From: DSOT01 sp052386775
GTDB lineage: Bacteria > Pseudomonadota > Gammaproteobacteria > Burkholderiales > SG8-41
NCBI GenBank assembly: GCA_052386775.1
Contig: JBQTJV010000105.1
Span: forward strand, 1-38,261
Direction of reading: 5' to 3'
Length of the DNA: 38,261 nt
In this document: positions 30,829 to 38,261 of the stretch, piece by piece
Position numbering within the stretch: position 1 is the first letter of the stretch
How the letters are laid out: each line of letters starts with the position of its first letter
Position numbers and translations under genes: made by a program
The notes under the pieces: generated by a model
The model's database searches: none
Told to the model about the DNA's origin: nothing
Seen by the model: only the letters and a program-made list of their open reading frames with translations

Positions 30829-32502
30829 TCAAGCGAGTAGCGGACGATATCTCAAGCGGTGCGGCTGGTCGGCATCCACGCCGAGCCGCTTGCGGCGGTC
30901 TGCGAGATAGTCGGCATAGTTGCCCTCGAACCACACCGCACGGCCGTCGTCCTCGAACGCCAGTATATGCGTGGCAACGCGATCCAGAAACCACCGATCA
31001 TGGGAGATCACTACCGCACATCCCGGAAAGTCGAGCAGCGCCTGTTCCAGCGCCCGCAGTGTTTCGACATCGAGGTCGTTGGTGGGCTCGTCCAGCAGCA
31101 GTACGTTGCCTCCGCTCTTCAGCACCTTGGCCAGATGAAGCCGGTTGCGCTCGCCTCCTGAAAGCTCGCCTACGGTCTTCTGCTGGTCTACCCCCTTGAA
31201 GTTGAAGCGTCCTACGTAGCCGCGGCTCGGGGTCGCGTAATTCCCAACCTGTATCGTATCCTGCCCGTCCGAAATCTCTTCCCATACGGTCTTGGCCGGG
31301 TTCAATGCATCGCGGCTCTGGTCCACGTAGGCAATGCGGACCGTATCGCCGATGCGTAACGATCCGGCGTCAGGGCGCTCCTGACCGACCAGCATGCGAA
31401 ACAACGTAGTCTTGCCGGCGCCATTGGGGCCGATGACCCCCACGATGCCCCCCGGCGGCAGGCGAAACGACAGGCCCTCGAAAAGCAGCTTGTCGCCGAA
31501 GGACTTCGACAGGCCCTCGGCCTCGATCACCAGATTCCCGAGGTGTGGTCCCGGGGGTATGTAGATTTCATTGGTCTCGTTGCGTTTCTGGATGTCGGCG
31601 GATGCCAGCTCCTCGAAACGCGCCAGCCGCGCCTTGCTTTTCGCCTGGCGGGCTTTGGGGTTGGCGCGCACCCATTCCAGCTCCACCCGCATCGCTTTGA
31701 TGCGCGCCGATTCCTGCCTGGCTTCGATCTCCAGACGTTTTTCCTTCTGTTCCAGCCATGAGGAATAGTTGCCCTCCCAGGGAATGCCGCGGCCGCGATC
31801 GAGCTCCATTATCCAGCCCGCCACGTTATCCAGGAAGTAGCGGTCATGCGTGACGGCGATCACCGTGCCCGGATAGCGCTCCAGGAACTGTTCCAGCCAC
31901 TGCACGGAGAGCGCATCGAGATGATTGGTCGGCTCGTCCAGCAACAGCATGTCGGGCTGCGAGAGCAGCAGCCGGCACAACGCCACGCGACGGCGCTCGC
32001 CCCCGGAGATGCGCGCCACATCGGCATCCCACGGCGGCAGCCGTAAAGCGTCCGCAGCCACCTCGAGCTTGCGATCGAGCTCCCACCCGTCGGCGGCATC
32101 GATCCGGGCCTGAAGTTCGCCCTGCTCCTCCAGCAGCCGGTTCATCTCCTCGTCCTCCAGGGACTCGGCGAAACGCTCACTGATGGCATTGAAGCGGTTG
32201 ATCAGGGCCATGGTGCCGGCCACGCCTTCCTCCACGTTGCCGCGCACATCCTTGCCGGCATCGAGCTGCGGCTCCTGCGGCAGGAAACCGATGCGCATGT
32301 CCGGCATCGGCACCGCCTCACCGATGAAATCACGGTCGACCCCCGCCATGATTTTCAGCAGGCTCGACTTGCCCGCCCCATTGAGACCCAGCACGCCGAT
32401 CTTGGCGCCCGGAAAGAACGAAAGAGAGATGTCCTCGAGAATGACGCGCTTGGGCGGCACCACCTTGCCGACCCGGCGCATGGTGTAGACGTATTGAGCC
32501 AT
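30829..32502 (-). CDS. ettA: Energy-dependent translational throttle protein EttA
   Basis: ABC-F ATPase that binds the ribosomal E site and gates entry into elongation according to ATP/ADP level. 557 residues, full length. Two nucleotide-binding domains are present: Walker A GLNGAGKSSLLKI and GPNGAGKTTLFRM, signatures SGGERRRVAL and LSGGERNRLHL, and Walker B LLDEPTNHLD and LLDEPTNDLD. The start MAQYVYTMRRVGKVVPPKR is the EttA hallmark and separates it from Uup and YheS. Divergent from the BON lipoprotein. Confidence 0.95.
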   Translation of the reverse strand: MAQYVYTMRRVGKVVPPKRVILEDISLSFFPGAKIGVLGLNGAGKSSLLKIMAGVDRDFIGEAVPMPDMRIGFLPQEPQLDAGKDVRGNVEEGVAGTMALINRFNAISERFAESLEDEEMNRLLEEQGELQARIDAADGWELDRKLEVAADALRLPPWDADVARISGGERRRVALCRLLLSQPDMLLLDEPTNHLDALSVQWLEQFLERYPGTVIAVTHDRYFLDNVAGWIMELDRGRGIPWEGNYSSWLEQKEKRLEIEARQESARIKAMRVELEWVRANPKARQAKSKARLARFEELASADIQKRNETNEIYIPPGPHLGNLVIEAEGLSKSFGDKLLFEGLSFRLPPGGIVGVIGPNGAGKTTLFRMLVGQERPDAGSLRIGDTVRIAYVDQSRDALNPAKTVWEEISDGQDTIQVGNYATPSRGYVGRFNFKGVDQQKTVGELSGGERNRLHLAKVLKSGGNVLLLDEPTNDLDVETLRALEQALLDFPGCAVVISHDRWFLDRVATHILAFEDDGRAVWFEGNYADYLADRRKRLGVDADQPHRLRYRPLLA

Positions 32503-32635
32503 GACGCACCTGCAAACCGGCGAGCATAGCGCAAAATCAATGGCATTGTCGCTCTTGGGGAACCCCTGCGCGCGGCTGAATCTTCCGCCGAACGCGAACT
32601 CTAAGCAGCACTTCTACGAAGATTTCGGAGCCGCC

Positions 32636-33184
32636 ATGCATCCCTCAATCCCATTTCCCGCTCAATGCACGACGGCCGCCGTCGCTGGTGTCCTGCTGGT
32701 TGTCTTATCCGGGTGCGAGCAGAAGCCCGCCTCGAGCGGCCCGATCGTTCGCGCCGACCTTCAATCCAGCCCGGTGTCCAAACCGCTGGAACGGCGAACC
32801 GAAGAGCCGGCGACCCGCTCATCCACGATAGCGCCGCTCGTCGCACAGGCCCCGACGCCGTCCGAGGCGCCCGCGGTTTCTCCCCTGCCCCAACCGCCCG
32901 CGCCGGACGTCAGGCCGCGCGTTCCCACCACACCTCCCGCGGCCGGCAAGCCTGCGGCAGCGCGCCCGATAAACGACGCGGAGCTTGTGGGACGGGTCAA
33001 GGCGGCGGTACTGGCACAGCCGCTGTCCGCCCTCTTGTTCAACGTCAACGTGTCGAACGGCGTGGTAACGCTGTCGGGAACCGCCGACAGTGCAGAGACG
33101 CGGGACAAAGCGGGGCGCGCAGCGGCGGATGTGGAAGGCGTGAGGTCGGTCAACAACCGCATCAATGTTCTGAGCGGTTCATAA
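32636..33184 (+). CDS. Proline-rich BON-domain lipoprotein
   Basis: 182 residues from the ATG at 32636 behind GGAG. The signal sequence ends VVLSGCEQ, a lipobox. A long Pro/Ala/Ser/Thr-rich tether (about 30-110, e.g. SPLPQPPAPDVRPRVPTTPP) leads to one BON domain (about 112-180, VSNGVVTLSGTADSAETRDK and VRSVNNRINV). It is most likely an outer-membrane lipoprotein whose BON domain reaches into the periplasm. It is the second BON lipoprotein of the window but differs from DolP in having one domain and the tether. The open frame upstream to 32501 overlaps ettA and is not real. Confidence 0.85.
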   Translation: MHPSIPFPAQCTTAAVAGVLLVVLSGCEQKPASSGPIVRADLQSSPVSKPLERRTEEPATRSSTIAPLVAQAPTPSEAPAVSPLPQPPAPDVRPRVPTTPPAAGKPAAARPINDAELVGRVKAAVLAQPLSALLFNVNVSNGVVTLSGTADSAETRDKAGRAAADVEGVRSVNNRINVLSGS

Positions 33185-33196
33185 CGGACCGCAGCG

Positions 33197-33202
33197 TATA
33201 AT
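33197..33202 (+). promoter_or_regulatory. -10 box of the membrane GGDEF gene
   Basis: A perfect TATAAT 77 bases before the ATG at 33280. The expected -35 position (about 33174-33179) reads GCGGTT and is poor. Confidence 0.45.
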
Positions 33203-33279
33203 GGGCATCCCGACCCTACGCTCACCCCCGATCAGGGCGCATCCCGATCCGGCCCTTCCACGCCGACGTTCACCCGACA

Positions 33280-34479
33280 ATGAGCGACAGCCCGTTCGCG
33301 ATCACCGCGCAAACCATGCTCGTCGTCATGTGCATGAGCGCTGTGCTGATGTCCGCAGTGGTATGGTTTGCGTGCGCCGGACGATTTCGCGGCGGGCTCT
33401 TCCGATGGGCCGTGTCGCTGTGGGCCCAGGCGCTAGCCTGGCTGCTGCTCGCCGGGGAGACGTTGCCTCCTGCCGTGCTCACCGTCGCGGCGGCGAACGG
33501 ACTGCTGGCGCTGACCTGGGTTTTGCAGATCGCCGCTATTCGTGAGTTTCGCGGGCAGCGCACCGCACGCCTGGCGATCTGGATTCTTCCCGTGCTGGCG
33601 TCCGGAGCAACCCTGATGATTGCGGAGGTCGTGCGGTCACCCAATGCCGTGGGCCATTTGCTCTATGGCACCGGCAACCTGCTCATCGCTTTTTTCCTGC
33701 TGCGCCCGCCGCGGCGCCCCCTGTTGCGCGCGCGCTGGCTGCTGGGAGCCTGTTATGCCCTGTCGGCGGCCACGTTGATGATTGCAGCGTGGATGCAGGC
33801 CCGTGGAGCGCCGTCCGCGTTGACAGGCTCTTACGGCGGTTTTGCGTACCTCGGCACGTACGTATTCATCGTCGCCGGCTCCTTTGCCTTTCTGCTCATG
33901 CACAAGGAGCGCGCCGACGAAGAAACGAGCCGTCTGGCGACGACCGATCCGCTCACCGGCGTCTTCAACCGCCGCACCTTCATCGAGCTCGCGGACCAGG
34001 AGCTCGCGCGCAGCCGGCGTGCCGGCACGCCGCTCTCGCTCATGATGCTCGATCTCGATCACTTCAAGCGCGTAAACGACACCTTTGGCCATCTGGTGGG
34101 TGACGAAGTGCTGGTCGCTTTCACCCGGCTCATCAGGGACTGCGTGCGGCGCGGCGACCTGGTGGTGCGCTACGGAGGAGAGGAATTCTGCGTGCTGTTG
34201 CCGGGAACCACGCTGACTGCGGCCACGGCGCTCGCCGAGCGCATCCGCGCCACGTGCTCGGCACAGGCGCTGACCGCGCATGCGTTCAAGGTGAGCGTCA
34301 GCATCGGACTGACCGCCTACGCCGGCGACAGCAATACCACACTCGGTGATCTTCTCGCCCGCGCCGACGAAGCGCTCTATCTTGCCAAAGATGAAGGCCG
34401 TGACCGCGTGATCGCGCTGCCTCTGAGCACGCTGCCCTCTGCAACGCAACGCGCCCTGCCCCTGGAGCAGGTCGGCTGA
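33280..34479 (+). CDS. Membrane-bound diguanylate cyclase
   Basis: 399 residues. The N-terminal 205 residues hold about seven hydrophobic helices (roughly 10-32, 43-58, 64-87, 98-117, 127-141, 152-171 and 188-207), a compact membrane sensor without a periplasmic domain. A GGDEF domain follows (about 218-380) with DPLTGVFNRR, DLDHFKRVNDTFGH and the intact active site GGEEF at 299-303. The inhibitory site RRGD (290-293) is five residues upstream. It should make c-di-GMP with product inhibition. It ends flush against the stop of the opposing dehydrogenase gene. Confidence 0.93.
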   Translation: MSDSPFAITAQTMLVVMCMSAVLMSAVVWFACAGRFRGGLFRWAVSLWAQALAWLLLAGETLPPAVLTVAAANGLLALTWVLQIAAIREFRGQRTARLAIWILPVLASGATLMIAEVVRSPNAVGHLLYGTGNLLIAFFLLRPPRRPLLRARWLLGACYALSAATLMIAAWMQARGAPSALTGSYGGFAYLGTYVFIVAGSFAFLLMHKERADEETSRLATTDPLTGVFNRRTFIELADQELARSRRAGTPLSLMMLDLDHFKRVNDTFGHLVGDEVLVAFTRLIRDCVRRGDLVVRYGGEEFCVLLPGTTLTAATALAERIRATCSAQALTAHAFKVSVSIGLTAYAGDSNTTLGDLLARADEALYLAKDEGRDRVIALPLSTLPSATQRALPLEQVG

Positions 34480-35511
34480 CTAAATCACTAACGCGGCGCG
34501 GCCGGTAATCAGTCCCTTGTCCAGCCGCTCGTGGATCGCCTCGGCGCGGGCGAGCGGCACTTTCTCGGTGACGAGCGGCCACAGTTCCCCGCGCGCCACC
34601 AGGTCGAGCGAATCGAGCACCTCCTGCTTCGTCGCATAACGGCTGCCGAGGATCTCGAGTTCGTTGCGCAACATCAAACCCGGCTCGGCCTTGAATCCCT
34701 GACCGTGCCCGCCGAGCGTCACCAGCCGCCCCCCTCTGCCCAGCGCCCCCACCGCGGCCTCCAGCGTCGCGGTGGCGGAGACAAAGTCGATCGCGACGTC
34801 GACGCCTTTGCCGTCGGTGAGTTCGAGCAACTGTTCGGTGACTTTCCCGTCCGAGGCGTCAACCGATGCATCGGCACCGGCCTTGAGGCAAGTCTCGAAC
34901 TTCGAGGCCATCACATCCACTGCAATGACCTTTCGTGCGTGCGCCCATCGCGCCACCATGAGCATGTGGATGCCCAGTCCACCGCCGGCGCCAATGACGG
35001 CGACGGTGTCGCTCGGGGTTACACGAGCCTTGCGTATCACCTTGATCGGCGTGGCAATCGCATCGCAGATCACGCCCAGTTCGGCGGCGTGCTTGCGCCA
35101 GTCCAGCCCGGGCGGAAGCCTCATGAAGTTGCGCGCCGGCAACTTGATGTACTCGGCATAGCCGCCGTCCGTCTCGCGTCCGACATAACCACCAAAGTTC
35201 TCGCAGAGGGTTTCGCGGTCGATGCGGCACCAGTGGCAGTGCCCGCAGGTCAGATAAAAGTACGCCGTCACCGCGTCACCAACTTTCAGATCGTCGACAC
35301 CGGAACCGAGCGCGACGATTTCTCCGGTGATCTCGTGGCCCAGTATGCGGGGATAGCGGACCGGCACGCGGCCGGCGCGGGCATGGTGGATGGTAAGGCC
35401 GGCGCCGCATGCGAGCACCCGCGCCACCGCTTCCCCCGGTCCCGGAACCGGATCCGGGACCGTCTCCAGCACGAGCGGCGTGTTGGCCGCTTTCAGCACC
35501 ATCGCTTTCAT
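34480..35511 (-). CDS. Zinc-dependent medium-chain alcohol dehydrogenase
   Basis: 343 residues. The catalytic zinc ligands are seen in ACGAGLTIHH and LGHEITGE. The structural zinc site is complete with four cysteines in CGHCHWCRIDRETLC. The NAD(P) fold has IGAGGGLGIH followed by VIAVDV, where the Asp after strand 2 favours NAD. GVDVAIDFVSATATLEAAV and LVTLGGHG complete the pattern. Substrate unknown; the unusual CGAGLTIHHARAG at the active site resembles dehydrogenases of acyl-CoA or cyclic alcohols, but I cannot assign one. The start has a GGAGG ribosome site. Divergent from uvrA. Confidence 0.9.
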   Translation of the reverse strand: MKAMVLKAANTPLVLETVPDPVPGPGEAVARVLACGAGLTIHHARAGRVPVRYPRILGHEITGEIVALGSGVDDLKVGDAVTAYFYLTCGHCHWCRIDRETLCENFGGYVGRETDGGYAEYIKLPARNFMRLPPGLDWRKHAAELGVICDAIATPIKVIRKARVTPSDTVAVIGAGGGLGIHMLMVARWAHARKVIAVDVMASKFETCLKAGADASVDASDGKVTEQLLELTDGKGVDVAIDFVSATATLEAAVGALGRGGRLVTLGGHGQGFKAEPGLMLRNELEILGSRYATKQEVLDSLDLVARGELWPLVTEKVPLARAEAIHERLDKGLITGRAALVI

Positions 35512-35590
35512 TTTCAGGCCTCCTGTTGCAGTGCCCGCATCTTATACCACCTGGCGTGTCACGCCCCAAAAGCCCGCACGGGTGCTGCGT

Positions 35591-35596
35591 TACAAT
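35591..35596 (+). promoter_or_regulatory. -10 box of the uvrA-like gene
   Basis: TACAAT (in GTTACAATAGGA), 38 bases before the ATG at 35635. No good -35 and no evident LexA box (CTG-N10-CAG) in the 123-base divergent region. Confidence 0.45.
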
Positions 35597-35634
35597 AGGA
35601 CGCTTTGCCGCGCGCCCGTTCACGTCGTTCCCCG

Positions 35635-38261
35635 ATGCAGCGTCCCCCGAAACACACCATCCTCATCCGCGGCGCGCGCCAGAACAATCTCAAGAATCTT
35701 ACGCTGGAGTTGCCCACCAACGAGCTGATCGTCGTGACCGGCGTCTCCGGTTCCGGCAAGTCTTCGCTCGTCTTTGACACGCTCTACGCGGAAGGGCAGC
35801 GCCGCTACGTCGAAACGTTTTCGCCCTACGCGCGCCAGTTCCTGGATCGCATGGACAAACCGCAGGTCGACGCCATCGAGGGCATCCCGCCGGCGATAGC
35901 CATCGATCAGGTCAATCCGGTGCGCACCTCCCGATCGACCGTCGGGACCATGACCGAGCTGAACGATCACTTCAAGCTGCTTTTTGCGCGTTGCGCAAAG
36001 CTTTACTGCAGCGGTTGCGGCAGGGCGGTACGACGCGATACACCCCAGACGATATACGAGGAGGTGAAGCGGCACGCCGCCGAGGCGGGCGATCCGCGGC
36101 TCACCATCGCCTATCCCGTCGCGGTGCCTAAGAACTTTTCGGCAGACGAAGTCAAGGCGCTCCTCGCCGCGCAGGGATATACGCGGTTCGTGCGCGAGGA
36201 AAAGCATGCGCTCGAAGTGGTGCAGGATCGCGTGCGCGCCGGAACCGCAGAACGCTCCCGGATGATCGAGGCTTTCGAGAGCGCCTTGAAGATCGGCCAG
36301 GGACGGCTCCACGTCCATGTGGAAGGCAGCGAGACGATCTGGCGCTTCTCGGCCGATCTCCACTGCGCCGACTGCGACATCCATTATCGCGAGCCGGAAC
36401 CCGGGAGTTTCTCGTTCAACTCCCCGGTGGGCGCCTGCGACACCTGCCGCGGTTTCGGGCGGGTCATCGGCATCGATTACGGCTTGGTGGTGCCGGATGA
36501 GGGCAAGACGTTGCGCGCGGGCGCGATACGACCCTGGCAGACCGCGAGCAACAGCGAGTGCCAGGACGATATGGTGCAGTACGCGAAGAAGAGAGGGATG
36601 CCGCTCGATACGCCATGGCGCGAGCTTGCAGACGAGCAGCGTCGCTGGGTGCTCGAGGGCGAAAGCGACTGGGTGAGCTGGCGCAAGTCGTGGCCCGGCA
36701 CGTGGTATGGCGTACGGCGCTTCTTTCAGTGGCTGGAAACCAAGGCCTACAAGATGCACATCCGCGTGCTGCTCTCGAAGTACCGCGCGTATACGGTGTG
36801 CGAGGCCTGCGGCGGCGCGCGAGTGCAGCCGCAGGCGCTGTGCTGGCGGGTCGGCACGCGCGAAGACGCCGACCAGGCGCTTGGTTCACGCCGCCGCTTC
36901 ATGCCTCGCGATGCACGCTACGATGCGGCCGTGCTCGAGCGGCTGCCGGGGCTCACGCTGCATGACCTCATGCTGCTGCCGATCGATCGGTGTCGCGACT
37001 TCATCGACCGGCTCGACAGCGCAGCGCATGACGAGGCGACGGCGCTGGTCCTCAAGGAAATTGGAACGCGCCTCGCCTATCTCACCACGGTAGGACTGGG
37101 CTATCTCACGCTTGACCGGCAGTCGCGCACGCTGTCCGGCGGCGAAGTGCAGCGGATCAATCTCACCACGGCGCTCGGCACCTCGCTGGTCAATGCGCTG
37201 TTCGTGCTGGACGAGCCGTCCATCGGACTGCACCCGCGCGACATGCGACGCGTGGTCGACGTCATGCAGCGGCTGCGCGACGCCGGTAATTCGCTGGTCG
37301 TCGTGGAGCACGACCCGCAGGTGATGCTCGCCGCCGATCGCATCCTCGATATGGGGCCGGGTCCGGGCGAACGCGGTGGCGAAGTGGTCTACTTCGGGAC
37401 ACCGGAAAAGCTCAAGCAGACCGGGACGCTGACCGCCGATTACCTGTCCGGACGACGGCGTGCCGAGGCGGGTGCCGCCGGCGCGAAGTCCCCGCCAAAT
37501 GGACAGGCGATCGAGATACACGGCGCGGCGCAGAATAATCTCAAAGCCATCGATGTGTCGCTCCCGCTCGGGTGCCTGGTCTGTATCACCGGCGTCTCGG
37601 GATCCGGCAAGTCGACTCTGGTGCAGGATGTGCTGTACCCGGCCCTGCGCCGCGCAAAGGGCAAGCCCACCGAGATGCCGGGCGTTCACCGGGCGCTCAA
37701 GGGCCATGAACACGTCGCCGACGTCGTGCTGGTGGATCAGTCGCCGATCGGCCGCACGACGCGCTCGATTCCGGCGAGCTACGTTGGCGCATTCGATGTG
37801 ATCCGCAATCTCTACGCCAGGCTGCCGCTGGCGCGCGAGCGCGGCTACAGCGCCGGTACATTCAGCTTCAATTCCGGAAACGGGCGGTGCCCGACCTGCG
37901 GCGGCAACGGCTTCGAGCACGTTGAAATGCAGTTCCTGTCCGATGTCTACCTGCGCTGTCCCGATTGCGACGGCCGCCGCTATCGCACCGAAATTCTGGA
38001 GTTGAGGATCGATGGCCGTTCGATTGCCGACGTGCTGGAACTGACCGTGAACGAGGCGCTGGCGGTGTTCGCCGGCGAGCCGCAAGTGCTGCGGGCGCTG
38101 CAGCCGCTCGCCGACGTCGGCCTGGACTATCTGCGGCTGGGCCAACCGGTTCCGACGTTGTCCGGCGGCGAAGCGCAGAGGCTCAAGCTGGCAGGCCACC
38201 TCGCGTCGGCAGGGTCGCCTGGGAGGAGAGGAAAATCGACCCCGGCGGCCGGTCATGCTTC
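35635..38261 (+). CDS. uvrA: UvrA-type excinuclease ABC ATPase, long paralogue (N-terminal part)
   Basis: The first 875 codons; the frame is still open at the right edge. Starts MQRPPKHTILIRGARQNNLK. The first Walker A is VTGVSGSGKSSLVFDTLYAE, with YVETFSPYARQFL after it. The first-domain signature TLSGGEVQRINL and FVLDEPSIGLHP, the second Walker A TGVSGSGKSTL, zinc-finger pairs CPTCGGNGFEH and CPDCDGRR, and the second signature TLSGGEAQRLKL are present. The segments DQVNPVRTSRSTVGTM and GVRRFFQWLETKAYKMHIR, plus an insertion after the second signature (AGHLASAGSPGRRGKS), differ from standard UvrA. They match the roughly 1,900-residue UvrA paralogue I recall from Burkholderiales. Its role in repair is not well defined. 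Confidence 0.92.
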   Translation, partial: MQRPPKHTILIRGARQNNLKNLTLELPTNELIVVTGVSGSGKSSLVFDTLYAEGQRRYVETFSPYARQFLDRMDKPQVDAIEGIPPAIAIDQVNPVRTSRSTVGTMTELNDHFKLLFARCAKLYCSGCGRAVRRDTPQTIYEEVKRHAAEAGDPRLTIAYPVAVPKNFSADEVKALLAAQGYTRFVREEKHALEVVQDRVRAGTAERSRMIEAFESALKIGQGRLHVHVEGSETIWRFSADLHCADCDIHYREPEPGSFSFNSPVGACDTCRGFGRVIGIDYGLVVPDEGKTLRAGAIRPWQTASNSECQDDMVQYAKKRGMPLDTPWRELADEQRRWVLEGESDWVSWRKSWPGTWYGVRRFFQWLETKAYKMHIRVLLSKYRAYTVCEACGGARVQPQALCWRVGTREDADQALGSRRRFMPRDARYDAAVLERLPGLTLHDLMLLPIDRCRDFIDRLDSAAHDEATALVLKEIGTRLAYLTTVGLGYLTLDRQSRTLSGGEVQRINLTTALGTSLVNALFVLDEPSIGLHPRDMRRVVDVMQRLRDAGNSLVVVEHDPQVMLAADRILDMGPGPGERGGEVVYFGTPEKLKQTGTLTADYLSGRRRAEAGAAGAKSPPNGQAIEIHGAAQNNLKAIDVSLPLGCLVCITGVSGSGKSTLVQDVLYPALRRAKGKPTEMPGVHRALKGHEHVADVVLVDQSPIGRTTRSIPASYVGAFDVIRNLYARLPLARERGYSAGTFSFNSGNGRCPTCGGNGFEHVEMQFLSDVYLRCPDCDGRRYRTEILELRIDGRSIADVLELTVNEALAVFAGEPQVLRALQPLADVGLDYLRLGQPVPTLSGGEAQRLKLAGHLASAGSPGRRGKSTPAAGHA

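Noticed and set aside
36886..38256. 456-codon open frame on the minus strand opposite the uvrA-like gene.
   Set aside because: Same antisense artefact; the plus strand carries UvrA motifs throughout.

Overview
The window reads as GC-rich chromosomal DNA of a betaproteobacterium, probably Burkholderiales or a near relative. The pointers are a Bug/TctC-type solute-binding protein, a long UvrA paralogue, the rsmI-lpoA-yraN-SIS-dolP neighbourhood, a class A RNase P RNA and a standard dcw cluster. There is no phage, IS element, CRISPR array, tRNA or rRNA that I can see. Coding density is high, many genes overlap by ATGA or GTGA, and several convergent gene pairs meet at their stop codons.

Layout. 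(1) 1-6694, minus strand: start of the division and cell wall (dcw) cluster, mraZ-rsmH-ftsL-ftsI-murE-murF-mraY (mraY cut by the window edge). It is led by a sigma70-type promoter overlapped by three 10-bp-spaced TGGG-type MraZ boxes. (2) 6907-7237, minus: rnpB. (3) 7390-9942, minus: rsmI-pyrC-chaC operon. Divergent from it, 9922-13141 plus: penicillin-binding-protein activator (LpoA C-domain), yraN, SIS isomerase, the BON lipoprotein dolP and the heptose adenylyltransferase rfaE2. (4) 13138-15581, minus: birA-coaX-SPOR protein, with coaX carrying a frameshift. (5) 15720-19271, plus: an S51 peptidase, glnS, and a PAS-GGDEF protein. (6) 19281-23512, minus: a sigma54/two-component stress module made of an NtrC-family regulator, a DUF421 membrane protein, CsbD, a PAS histidine kinase, a second CsbD-like protein translationally coupled to the kinase, and a DUF883 membrane protein preceded by a near-consensus sigma54 promoter. 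(7) 23899-25909, plus: two paralogous, unrecognised membrane-anchored proteins flanking a UdgX-like uracil-DNA glycosylase, apparently one operon. (8) 25919-28553: a tiny Tyr/Gly/His-rich lipoprotein behind a triple TTACAA repeat, a Bug-type solute-binding protein, an SDR oxidoreductase and a glycine-zipper lipoprotein. (9) 28603-38261: PAS-PAS-GGDEF-EAL protein, ettA, a proline-rich BON lipoprotein, a membrane GGDEF protein, a zinc alcohol dehydrogenase, and the first 875 codons of a long-form uvrA.

How it fits together. Most of the window is envelope construction (peptidoglycan, LPS heptose, outer-membrane lipoproteins) plus housekeeping. The accessory part is concentrated between about 18.3 and 34.5 kb. 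It mixes c-di-GMP enzymes (one probable cyclase with an SGEEF site, one canonical membrane cyclase, one probable phosphodiesterase with a dead cyclase domain), the sigma54 stress module, and the UdgX/membrane-paralogue operon. The last two are the best candidates for undescribed biology. Functions are read from sequence motifs and recalled family knowledge; no database search was run.
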